Source: Blastocystis sp. Blastoise
Taxonomy: Eukaryota; Sar; Bigyra; Opalinata; Blastocystidae
DNA: 64,000 nt
Reading direction: 5' to 3'
NCBI GenBank assembly: GCA_039096225.1
Contig: JBBPEB010000028.1
Span: 501,501 to 565,500, forward strand
The position numbers and the translations under genes were made by a program. Below the pieces are notes generated by a model that did not search any database, was not told where the DNA came from, and saw only the letters and a program-made list of their open reading frames with translations. Positions 52,528 to 63,487 of this stretch are shown in pieces. Position 1 is the first letter of the stretch; every line of letters begins with the position of its first letter.

Positions 52528-52989
52528 ATAAAACAATAATTCTTATAATGTTTCTTATATACAACAAATAAGTATTCATTATGAAATAATAACAGTTTTC
52601 GCTTTAGTATAGAGTGATTATTGAATCAATAGTGTCACTATTTCTATTATCTTTTAGATAAGTTTTTTAATTATATATATATATATTACTTGAATTCTTT
52701 TTCTATATTCAATTTTTCTTTTTTTTCACTTTTTCTGACATTATTGTCTTTAGTATTATTTATATATATCATTATCATGAATTGTTTTTTGTTTATTCTT
52801 TTTAACTATATAGAGACATTCTAAACTCTTGAGTAATCATTATCTAACTACTTTTCACATTATAAAATGCTCATTTTCATTGATAAATATTATTTTTATA
52901 TTTAAAACATAAAATAATATGAACAAAAAAAAAATAAACATTTTTTAACAAAAAAATTTCCACTATGGACATTTTGTGTTTTTTTGACC

Positions 52990-53086
52990 CTATTTCCCGT
53001 AAGAGAAACAACAAAATGACTGGGATTTTTTAATCAAAAATACGTTGGCCTAAACTCGAGAAAAGAGTGTCCGCCAACTTGTCAAG
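52990..53086 (+). repeat. Dispersed repeat family, copy B
   Basis: The copy runs ATTTCCCGTAAGAG, AAAATGACT, AATCAAAAATACG, TTGGCCTAAACTCG and CCGCCAAC in order, matching the minus-strand copy at 2637-2742 over almost its whole length with scattered mismatches. Confidence 0.5.
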
Positions 53087-53400
53087 TTTCTCTCTTTTTG
53101 ACGAGAAAAACTTAAAAATAACTCTACAAAATATATTGTTTATTTATATAATCATAGACATTCTAAATATTGACTATTTTACAGTGTTTTATGATTTAAA
53201 ATGACTGTTTAAAACCAAAAAGACTTTAATTTTTTCTCTGAAGTCTATAATTCAGAATGGATTACATGAGTGACAAATTTTTTAAAGTTGTGTGTTCTCT
53301 GAGTGATGTATTATCATTTCAATCATTCTCGTCAAGTCCTTTTACAATAAAAACCATTATACAGCCTAAACCAAAACACACCTAAAAATTTCTTCTTTTT

Positions 53401-53492
53401 TATTTCCCAAGGAAAAAACAATAAAATGACTTGACTTTTTTATTCATCATTTTTTAGCCTAAAGACGACAACATTTCTTTCAGCCAACTACC
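53401..53492 (+). repeat. Dispersed repeat family, copy C (diverged)
   Basis: The copy keeps the ATTTCCCAAGG, ATAAAATGACTTGA, TTTTTAGCCTAAAG and AGCCAACTACC blocks at the same spacing as copies A and B but with more changes. Confidence 0.4.
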
Positions 53493-54176
53493 CTAGAAAG
53501 TCAAAACAATTAAAAATTCAAAAAAGAAAAGTAAAACGGAAGCTCTTGTTTTTGTTTATTGATTATCGTCATTAAACCTGTTTTTAAAAATATGACTTTA
53601 GAATATCATTCAGGACTTGATTTATAGTTCAGGGTATCGTTTTAAGGTTTAAAATAGCTTTTTTGAGAGAATTCATAATTATGTCCTAAACCAAGAGGAG
53701 TTGTGTGTTTTTATCATCTCTGTTGTTAGATATGTGTATACACAACATACTCAGCTTCACATAATTGTTTTTCTTGCTAGTCAAGATTTTTCACTCATTT
53801 TTAAATATTTGATTTTTAGTCTCAAAAGTGGTATAGAGTCTCTATACATGCCTGTAAGAATCGTTTTTAATACTAAAAAGTCAAAAATATTAAAGAAAAG
53901 TGACAGTGAAAAAAGGAGGGAAAAAATACTTTTTTTGAGTTTCTTGATATTCCCGCAAAAATGATTTTTCTTTTAAGACCTGAATACACCCATACGCTAT
54001 TGAGCCTATTAACTTAGAAAATATTTTCATTTGTTACTTATTTTCTTTATTTTTATTTTATTTTTATTAGCTGTTATTTTAAAAAATAGAAGTTGATTTT
54101 AACTTCAGATTATTCTCTTGTATGTATATTACTATTTTTTATTCTTTATCAATATTAACATTCTCCCATTCTCTAG

Positions 54177-54542
54177 CATGTATAGGTTCCTGCTCGTCCA
54201 TGGTTATAAGAGTCCTCTTCAGTCCATGTCAACAACGTCTATGATGTCAAACTACTTTCAAAGTATATATGTATTTATTTATTTTTATAATTATCTCTAA
54301 TTTTTTTCTTTGTTATATTTTTAAGTATTATATAATAGAGTACTTATCGTATATTCATTCTATCTATTATTAGCTTTCTTTTTGTTTTTTCTTAAATTAG
54401 AATCTAATTCATTTTATTATTTATTTTCATTATTTTTATATTTTTATTTATTATTATTTATTTATTTAGGTTGTTTTCTACTGTTTCTGTTGGTTATCTT
54501 TCCCTATGACTCAACATCACCAAATTTATTTTTTTCTATTAG
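54177..54542 (+). CDS. Possible short spliced gene fragment
   Basis: A candidate exon 54177-54262 (MYRFLLVHGYKSPLQSMSTT...) lies between a CTCTAG acceptor and a GTATATATG donor. It joins in phase to 54470-54542 (CFLLFLLVIFPYDSTSPNLF), which again ends at a GTATGT donor. The base composition of the first piece is much less T-biased than its surroundings. Downstream, the next candidate exon enters the T/C-rich tract and soon stops. No homology is recognised, and chance splice-like strings are common in such DNA. Confidence 0.2.
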
Positions 54543-56592
54543 GTATGTTTATTTATTTATTTATTTATTTATTTATTATCTAGTTCTTCTTTATTTCTTC
54601 TTCTTACACAAAATGATTCCTTCTTCTCTCTTCTTCATTTTCTTCCTTCTACACTTTTATCTCCTTATTTCTTCATCTTCTTTCTTTATTACTTCTTCCT
54701 ATGCCTTGTCTCCAGCCTATATCCTTGTCTCTCCCTTTGATTCATTATCTTCCTCAGATCTTCATTTTTCTTTTATTTTTTCTTCTATCTAAATTCCTTT
54801 ATTTTTCTTTTTTTTAATTATACCTCTCTCTTATCTTCGCTTCCCTTTTATATCACTCTTTCATTACTCTTTCTTAATCACTATTCTATTTACATTGTAT
54901 TTCGTTATGTCTTTTTCTTTTATCCTGTTATCCTCTTCTCCTTATTCTATACTTCTTTTTCCTCGACATGTATTAGTGTATACCCTCCTTTTCTTCCTCT
55001 TCCTCTTCTTCTTCTTCTTCTTCTCCATATAATTCTTTGCTTTTTTCAGATCTTCATCTTCTTATTTATATTTATATCACTATTTATTATATATATAGTT
55101 CTCTTCTATTATTTGCCTTCCTCCTCTTCCTTCTTTCTATTCTTCTCATACTTCTTCTCTCCTCCTTCTGATTCCCTTTTTTTACTGCCCTATTTTCCTT
55201 CTTTATCTTCCTTCTCTCCTCTTTCTGTATAATTCTATCTCAATCTTCCTTCTCTCCCTCTCTATTCTCGTATCCATCTTTATCCTTATTCTTTTTCCAT
55301 TTATTTCTCTCTGTCCCTGTCTATTTTATCTTATATGTCTCTTTCTACCTTCTTGTTTCCTTTTATATTTCCTTCTATGTCTCCTTTTCCACTTTATATC
55401 TACTTTTTTTTCTCTCTCTCCTTCTCTCTATTATTATATATTCTTATGTTCTAGTTATCTATTTTCTATTTTTATTTCTATCCTTTCATTCTCTATATTG
55501 TTATATCTACTTCTATTTTGTCTCTTTTCTTCTATCTTAATCTTCTATTTAATCCTTTTATTTCTTTCTATATATCTATATCTTCTTGTCTCTAACTTCT
55601 TTCTTAATCTCTTTTATATCCTTCTATTTCTCCTTCTATCTCTCCTTCTTTCTCCTTTTCTATTTTCTTCTAACCATCTTTTTTCCTATTTTTCTCTTTC
55701 TATCCCTATTATCTCATTCTCTATCTTCTTCTATATTCTTCTTCTTTCATCTTCTCTCCTTCTTCCTTCATCTTTCAATTTCCTTCTCTATCTTCCTTTT
55801 ATCTCAGCTACTCCTTCTGTCTCAATCTTCAGTCTTTCCTTTTCTTTCTCTTTCAACATCATTCTATCTCTCTGTATTCCTATATTTCTCTTCATATTTC
55901 TCTATCCTTATCTATCTCATTCTACCTCATTTATGTGTCTCAATCTCATTCTCTATTTCCTTCTATTTTCTCTTATCTACTTATATCTTCGTATATTTCC
56001 TTATATCTACGTATATCTACTTCTCTATCTTATTATATCTCCTTCTAACTTAATTTACTTCCTCTTCTTCTTTTTCTCCTTCTATCTCCTCTTCTATCTC
56101 CTCTTTATTCTCCATCATCTTCTATCTACTTCTCTATTTCCATCTACATCCTTCCATCTTACTACATCTCAATCCGTTTTCTCTCCTTCTATATCCTTTT
56201 ATATCCTTTTATCTCTCTTTCTCTCTTATCCTATTTATTTTTCTTATTTCTATCCATTTCTATCTACTTTATCTTCTCTATCTCATTCTATTGTATCTAT
56301 ATCATTCTCTTATCTTTCTATCTCCTTCTATTTTTAATCTTTTCTATCTACTTCTCCTTCTCTATTTCCTTCTATTCACTTCTATATACATCTCATTCTT
56401 CAAATCATTCTATATTCTTCCCTTCTTCCTTTTAACTCTTGCTATTTGTTTTTATTTTAATCTACTTCTCTCTTCCCTCAATCGACTTTTATCTACTTCT
56501 CCTTCTCTGTTTGATTCTATCTCCTCTCTATCCATATTTTCCTTTTTATTAATATTTATCTCCTTCTCTATATCTTTCGGTATTCTTCTATC

Positions 56593-56593
<1 letters not shown>

Positions 56594-56665
<72 letters not shown>

Positions 56666-56672
56666 ATATCTA
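56594..56672 (+). repeat. (TATC)n microsatellite
   Basis: About 17 tandem TATC units with no interruption, inside the G-depleted tract. Confidence 0.9.
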
Positions 56673-57589
56673 TCTATTTATTTATCTCAATCCCCTCTCC
56701 CCTTCTATATATTTTATTACCTTCTATGTCTCTACCCTATTTCCCGTTTTCTTTCTGTCTCTTTCTTCTCTCATATACTATTGTTCTATCTTTTCTTTTT
56801 TTATTCTTCTTTTTTTCTTCTTTGTTTTTTCTATTATACTTCTTTATCTTGCTTTGTCTCTCCTTCTCTCTATGTCATTCAAATTATAATTCTCTCTATC
56901 ATTCCCTATCGTTTTCTTTGTATGTATTTTTCTTTCTAATTTTTTTCTATATAAATTTATCTTTCTTGATATTCACTTCCTGCTCCTTTTTTCTCCCTTC
57001 TTCGTCTCATCTTCTTTTCTTCGTCTTCCAATTCTATCTGTTTTCCTCCTCCTTCTCTATCCTTCTCAATTCCTCTCTACCTATCTTTATATTCTTTCTT
57101 TTTTATACACCTTCCCTACTCCTCTATTTCTCTTTTTATCTTTATTCTTGTATCTATTTTTATCTTATTCTCTATTTCATTTGATTTCTTTTGTATATCT
57201 CTCATTCTATATAGAATTCTATCTCTTTCTATCTAATTTCTTCTTTATGTCTCTCTTTTCTTCTTTCTTTCTATTCATCTATTAGTGTATCTATCTATTT
57301 ATATCTTTGTATTTTTTTTCTCTCTATCTATCTATCTATCTATCTATCTCTTTTATTTCTTTATATCTTTCTGTTTCTCTATATATGTTTCTTGTTTATT
57401 CTTCTTTTCTTTTCTTTCTCTTCTTCTTCATTTTCTTGTATATCTTCTTCCTATTCTTTATCTTACTTTTCTTTCTTTTTTTCACCTCCTTCCTTGTCTC
57501 TTCTTCACATTCATCCTCTTGTTCTCTTATTAATCTATTTATTCTTTCTTATCATTATTCTATTTATTCTTCATCTTCTTGTTGTCATT

Positions 57590-58125
57590 ATTCATTTCCT
57601 TCTTCTTATTCTTCCTTATCTTCCTTATCTTCTTATTCTTCTTCCTATTCTTCTTCTTCTTCCTTATCTTCTTCCTATTCTTCTTTTCTTCTTCTTCCTT
57701 ATCTTCTTCTTATTCTTCCTTATCTTCCTTATCTTCTTATTCTTCTTCCTATTCTTCTTCTTCTTCCTTATCTTCTTCCTATTCTTCTTTTCTTTTTCTT
57801 CTTCCTATTCTTCTTTTCTTCTTCTTCCTTATCTTCTTCTTCTTCTTCCTTATCTTCCTTATCTTCTTATTCTTCTTATTCTTCCTTATCTTCTTATTCT
57901 TCTTCCTATTCTTCTTCTTCTTCCTTATCTTCTTCCTATTCTTCTTTTCTTCTTCTTCCTTATCTTCCTTATCTTCTTCCTATTCTTCTTTTCTTCTTCT
58001 TATTCTTCCTTATCTTCTTCTTATTCTTCCTTATCTTCCTTATCTTCTTCCTTATCTTCTTCTTATTCTTCCTTATCTTCCTTATCTTCTTCCTTATCTT
58101 CCTTATCTTCTTCTTATTCTTTATC
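57590..58125 (+). repeat. Complex TTC/CCTTAT tandem array
   Basis: Higher-order tandem blocks of TCTTCCTTATCTTC and TTCTTCCTATTCTTC alternate in repeated patterns over about 530 bp. Large blocks recur nearly verbatim (for example around 57640, 57740 and 57900), which indicates recent internal duplication. Confidence 0.8.
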
Positions 58126-58407
58126 CTCTAATCCTCTTCTCTTCTGCATTCCTTATTATTATAGATCTCTATATATCTATCTTTGTCATTTATTATAAAT
58201 TATTTTTCATTTTTTTTATTAATCTCAATAATTAAAGACCCTATCTCATTTACTTTATATTTCTTTCTCTTTTATTCTTTTTTACTTCTTTTCCCTTCTT
58301 CTAGCATCCTTTTTCACTTATACATATATAAATATATCCTTACACATCATACTGACTCATTATTCCTACTATTTTACTTTCATTTATGTATTTTTATTCT
58401 ATATTAT

Positions 58408-58475
58408 CCTTAAGCTTATATTGGTAAGTATCTATCAGTTTATGATAGAAAACAGGTTCAATTCCTGTCTTAAGG
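58408..58475 (+). tRNA. tRNA-like element (possible tRNA-Lys-type relic)
   Basis: A 68-nt cloverleaf-like sequence directly follows the G-depleted tract. The acceptor arms CCTTAAG and CTTAAGG pair over 7 bp. The T arm is ACAGG-TTCAATT-CCTGT with a canonical T loop, so GGTTCAATTCC is a perfect RNA polymerase III B box. The anticodon stem is CTATC/GATAG with loop AGTTTAT, anticodon TTT. Problems: position 33 is G rather than T, the D arm has only three pairs, and the length is about four nucleotides short. It may be a decayed tRNA, a tRNA-derived SINE head or an organelle-type tRNA. Confidence 0.35.
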
Positions 58476-60383
58476 TCAATTACATAACTAATTCTTTATA
58501 TATAGGTATCAATAATTATATTATATTAATTTTTTCAAAAATTATCTATTCAAATAGATGAAGATAAATTAGATCAATTACTATTTTTTCTTTACATATG
58601 TATTTATTTCATCATTGAATGCATTGATAATATATAGATCAATCAAAAATAGCATTCAAAATAATCTTTTTAACAAAAAGAGACACAATAACATTCAATT
58701 ACTTCTTAAGTGTATTATAAAACAAAATAATCTTCTCAAAAGATTATTCAAGTCGTTTTATAATGAGTATATGTGAAAAATTAGTTTAGTTCAAAATAAT
58801 AATTCTCATTTTTCAAAATTATATTATCAAATGATTCTGCGTAATTTTTTTTTCATATAACCACTATACCCTTTTACACAAGAAAATAATCATTTAAATA
58901 CATTTTTAAGTTGATAAACAATAAATTAAGAATTTATTCTTGTTAAAAAACAAAATTCTTAGAAAATATTACTAGAATCATACAAATAATCAATGCAACT
59001 ATTCAATTATACACCTTTAACGTGATTTAAGACAAGTCATAAAAATGGAGATTCTCAATATTTTATATTTTTTAACTAATTGATATTTTAATAACTTTTA
59101 AACTTCATTTAAACACTAAATATGTAATATAATATGTTTTTGTCATTTTCGAAATTAGAATATGTATTTCAAATAATTTTAGTTTTACTAAAAATCACTT
59201 AAAATGAATACACAGAGTTTGTAGACAATAAATAAATTATGAATAAAACTATATATCGATATAAGACTTTTTTTGACAAAAAAGTGATTTTTGCATTTGT
59301 TTTATAATAAACTATCAACACGACTCCGACTATTCAACTAAAAATATATAAAATATGATTTTTGTTTGTTTATACGTATATTTGATAATAGTAAGTCCTT
59401 GAATACTAGAAAAAGTTCTTGCTGAGTAATTATAAAATACTATTTTGATTTGTTTTTGATATTATTTAAATGAAAAACACTATTTGCATGAAAAAATGCT
59501 TACTCTATGTATTTCAAGTCTATTTAAAGGTATTAGAAGACTTTAACTTGATTCCAATTATTGCTTTAATTCACTTTTAAAATGTTTTTACCACTCTCTT
59601 TGTCATATTATGATAACAGATTAATAAAAAATCGGGACAAATACATTAAAAAGATAATATTTCATAACATTTTTCGACTCTAGACCTTTTTATCTTCATT
59701 TTCTTTATTTTATAATTTTATTGAAGATATGTGATAAAACTGATTCTTTAAATAATGATTCAGGCAATCATTCTGGATTATATAAATGACTTTTATTCTG
59801 GAAATAGAAGTTTCAGAGTCTTCTCTATAAGTCTGTATTGTAACCTATATTTATTTTTTAAAAGACTTATACTTACTGAGTGATACTAAAAATAATTTTG
59901 ACAATTAAGGATAAAAATCACTCTTCCATAGTCAAAACTGATTATAAAATGATATAATGATAAATAACTATATAATTCTTTAAAATAAAACAATTTTTGT
60001 ATTACTTATGATAATTATGATAAATTGAAAATAACAATAACAATATCCATTTTCCTCATAGAAATAAAATTTTTCTTTCTCTTTTATTCTTAACCATTCA
60101 TTTTTCTTATGATGAAGATTCTCTATATTTAGTAGATATGAGATTATTCATGTTTATTTTCATTATTTCAGCTATATCTTCTAAATTCCTATTACACCCT
60201 TTTATAACAAAACAAAATGCTACATGACTTATCACATATTTATTTTATTATATCTTATATGATTAATATGATATATTATTAAATTTTATTTTTATTTTAT
60301 TATATATGATACTATTATGATGGTAGGTGTTTGCTGTTTCTTTATATTTTATTTTTTCTACTCTATTCATTCATTTTCTATAG
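58476..60383. other. Intergenic, no gene seen
   Basis: AT-rich, stop-rich sequence with no long frame, splice ladder or repeat that I can support. Confidence 0.5.
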
Positions 60384-61000
60384 TAGCTGTCTCTGCTTGG
60401 TGTTTTGACACTTGCTGGTCTCCTTAAACGTTCTGGTCCTTCTTGTGTGTGGTCGTGGCTCTCTTATAGATGGGTTCTTTAGGTCTAGAATGGAAGGAAT
60501 CAATGTTAAAAGAAGGTATATATCATCTATATTATCTATTACATATTATATAACTAACCCCACTTTATATTTATATAGCATTAATGTATATATTTATATT
60601 TTATTATTCTATATTAATTTACTTTATTATATATTATTATATTATATAACTTACTCTATCTTTATATAGGTTTCCAGGGGTTCCGTTGCTGTCGTTGTTG
60701 TTAATTGGAGAGAATGGTTTATAAAAAGTATATATATATATTTAATTATATTGTTTTATTCATTATACTATTTATCATATATCTTTTATAGGATGGTTCT
60801 TTGTCTTTGATTCCTTGCCTGTCTTGTAATGATTAGAAAAGGTATATATTTTTTATTTTATTATTATTTTAAAATGTTATATATATATTATTATTAGTAA
60901 TACTTAACTAATATCATCTCTTTATATAGGTTGGTTAGGCTTAAATGCAAATTAAAGACTGAAACTGTCCTGGTTGAAATATTATAAATTAAATATTATA
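60384..61000 (+). ncRNA. Possible spliced non-coding transcript
   Basis: G+C-richer islands at 60384-60515, 60670-60727, 60792-60841 and 60930 to about 61000 are each bounded by the local TATAG acceptor and, except the last, the GTATAT donor. A 7-nt piece at 60579-60585 may be another exon. This is the same gene architecture as coding genes in the window, but the first and third large islands have stops in all three forward frames, so no protein results. Reading the islands on the minus strand gives wrong splice polarity. A spliced long non-coding RNA or a dead gene both fit. Confidence 0.35.
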
Positions 61001-61285
61001 TATATTTTATTATATTATTTATTATATGTTTTATTATCTTTTTTTTATATATTTATTATTATTGTTTTCTATTATTTGTTTTTATGATTATTTGATAATA
61101 TTTAATTTGTTTGTTTTGTTATATCGTTTATTATTACACCACAAAAAGAATAAAAAAAGCCAATAAATGAAAAAATAGAGAATATTTAAAACCATTTTTA
61201 TTCGCCAATTATTGTTTTAAGGTGCGTCATACTTTTGCACTGCTTTTCGATTTTATAAAATCACTGAAACTCTGACAAAAAATTT
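61001..61285. other. Spacer before tandem repeat, no gene seen
   Basis: AT-rich. From about 61220 the sequence becomes richer in G and C and includes a partial unit of the following repeat (TCACTGAAACTCTGAC). Confidence 0.4.
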
Positions 61286-61500
61286 CACTGCTCACCACTG
61301 GGGAAACCAAAGCAAAAAAGTCGTTGGACCTTTTGTCAGCTACCCTTTAAAATTTTTTCACTGCTCCACCACTGGGGAAACCAAACAGAAAAATCAAATA
61401 ACCTTTTGTCAGCTACATATTTAAAAATTTTCACTGCTCACCACTGGGGAAACCAAAACAAAAAAGTCGTTGGACCTTTTGACAGAAACCTGAAAAAATG
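61286..61500 (+). repeat. Three-copy tandem repeat, period 73 bp
   Basis: Copies start at 61286, 61359 and 61432, each beginning CACTGCTC and containing CCACTGGGGAAACCAAA, an AAAAAGTCGTTGGACC-type segment and CCTTTTGTCAGCTAC. Copies 1 and 3 are nearly identical; copy 2 has a diverged middle (ATCAAATAACC). The unit is non-coding and much richer in G and C than its surroundings. Confidence 0.85.
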
Positions 61501-62104
61501 TCCATAGTGTTCTTCTTCGCTTCTATTTCAAATAATCGTTAAAAAATGATTTTTGCCTTCAGTACACTCCATGACACAATTTCTCAATCTTCAAATGGTT
61601 CACACACGAAACACGTTGTCGATGATTGATTTTTCGTAATATTTATATTAAACTATTCACAATCCATTACTCTCTATGTCCATTCATTGCACATCATTCT
61701 ACAATTAAAAAATAACTTATTTTTTCTATAAACAAACTATTATTCATAGAGAACAATGTGGTTGTGTTTTCTTTAATGTTTTTCGGAAGCCTTTTGGAAT
61801 AAGTTTTACGATTCATTTATGCCAATCATTTGTCGTTCTTACCTTTTCCCAAAGGAATCAGTCACTGCGCGTCATCTACAGTAACCAATAATCCAAACAA
61901 TTTTTCTATTAGTGTTGTTTACTTTTTGAGAGAAATCTTGTTTTTCTGGAAAATGAAATCGATAAAACTCATTGCCCAATGAAAGCCTAGTTTTCTTTTT
62001 CATTATTAATTTATAGGATATACGTCACAATGACACGTTTGGTGAATAGTATTATGAAAAGATCATTACAGTTCTCATTTTTTTATTTCTTTTTCACTTA
62101 AAAA
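61501..62104. other. Upstream region of the glycosidase gene
   Basis: No gene is seen. It must include the promoter of the downstream gene; no element is certain. Confidence 0.45.
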
Positions 62105-63487
62105 ATGAAAGGTTTTCTCGTTTTATTATTTGTGGCTTCCGTTTTCGCTTTAGATAATGGTCTTGCTCTTACTCCTCCTATGGTATGTTTTTATTGCCCT
62201 TTATGCTGTCACTCATTCTCATTTATTGCTTTATTCTTATTTATTTTTTGATTCTATAGGGATGGATGCCTTGGGAACAATATCGTTGTACCATTGATTG
62301 TAAGACTCATCCTGACGGTTGTGTTAATGAAGATCTTTTCATTAAGATGACTGATAAAATGGTTGAAGATGGTTATCTTGAAGCTGGCTATGATGTATAT
62401 ATATTTCTAAATTCATTATTTATTTCTTTATTATTTTATGTATCGATTTCTACTAATTTTGTTTATTTTAACAAGAAATAAGTCATTATTTATTATTTTT
62501 ATATAGCGTATTAATATTGATGATTGTTGGTCTACTCATGAAAGAGATGCTAACCATCGTTTAGTTCCTGATCCTGAAAGATTCCCTCATGGTATGAAAT
62601 ATGTTGGTGATTACATGCATAGTAAGAATATATACTTTGGTATTTACAACGATTATGGTACTTTAACTTGTGAAGGATATCCTGGTTCTAAGGGTTATCT
62701 TGAAATCGATGCTGAAACTTTCGCTTCTTGGGGTGTTGATGCTCTTAAGATGGATGGATGTTACTCTGAAGTTTTAGATCAAATGGATGCTTATCCTGCT
62801 ATGTCTTATTTCTTAAATGCTACTGGTCGTCCTATTCTTTATTCTTGTTCTTGGGCTGCTTATGCTGGTTCTACTGATAATTATAAATATTATGAAATGT
62901 TACCTAAATATTGTAACTTATGGAGAAATTGGTGGGATATTCGTCCTACTTGGGCTTCTATTCGTCAAATTATGACTGTTTTTGGTAATACTAGTTTATG
63001 GTTTAAATATGCTGGTCCTGGTCATTGGAATGATCCTGATATGATTGTTATTGGTATGAAAGATGGTCTTAATAAAGATGAATCTGAAACTCAAATGGCT
63101 ATTTGGTCTGTTCTTGCTGCTCCCTTATATATGACTAATGATTTAAGAAATATTACTTCTTGGGCTAAGGAAATTCTTCTTAATAAGGAAGTTATTGCTG
63201 TTGATCAAGATCCTTTAGGTATTTCTGGTTATAGAATTGGTGAAGCTAAGAATGAAGAAGTCTGGGTACGTCAATTACAAAATAATGAATGGGCTATTGT
63301 TTTATTAAATTCTAATGATCAACCTGCTACTGTTACTACTAAATTCTCTGAATTCACTCAAGTTAAATCTTTTGCTCTTCGTAACTTATTTACACATACT
63401 GATTTAGGTATATTTACTGAATCTTATACTAATGAACAAGTTCCTCCTCATGGTGTCATCATGCTCCGTGCTGTTCCTCAAAACTAA
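62105..63487 (+). CDS. NAGA: GH27 glycosidase, alpha-N-acetylgalactosaminidase type
   Basis: Three exons (62105-62182, 62260-62394, 62507-63487) give 397 residues. A signal peptide (MKGFLVLLFVASVFA) precedes the family start LDNGLALTPPMGWMPWE. Catalytic residues are Asp154 (ALKMDGCY, nucleophile) and Asp247 (HWNDPDM, acid/base). The specificity loop reads YSCSWAAY. Ser186 and Ala189 sit where human alpha-galactosidase A has Glu and Leu and where NAGA has Ser and Ala, so release of terminal alpha-GalNAc (and some alpha-Gal) is predicted. It is secreted or lysosomal. Codon use is strongly T-ending (GGT, GCT), suggesting high expression. There is no dockerin or other carbohydrate-binding module. 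Confidence 0.93.

Larger units (their letters stand above)
52528..54118. other. Intergenic with dispersed repeats, no firm gene
   Basis: No spliced or long coding frame is convincing; 53701-53964 (+) is open for 87 codons but AT-driven. Copies B and C of the dispersed repeat family lie inside. The string TTCTTGATATTCCCGC near 53943 also resembles part of copy A. Confidence 0.5.
54360..58330 (+). repeat. G-depleted T/C-rich tract of about 4 kb
   Basis: For about 4 kb the plus strand is almost only T, C and some A, with very few G. It is made of degenerate TTC/TCT/TAT/TATC words. Embedded are a (TATC)n array near 56594-56665, a shorter one near 57322-57352, and an array of TTCCTTATCTTC and TTCTTCCTATTC words at about 57590-58125. 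Because stop codons need G or TAA, long frames rich in Ser, Phe, Leu and Ile open in all three plus frames; these are artefacts. The extreme strand asymmetry could favour triplex or other unusual structure. Confidence 0.85.

Noticed and set aside
55498-57184. Long overlapping open frames of 155-297 codons on the plus strand
   Set aside because: They lie in the G-depleted T/C tract where stop codons are rare in every plus frame; several frames are open at once and the peptides are pure Phe/Leu/Ser/Ile low complexity.
57285-58235. Further 82-274 codon frames rich in Ser and Leu/Phe
   Set aside because: Products of the TTC/CCTTAT tandem array; three frames are open simultaneously, so they show composition and not coding.
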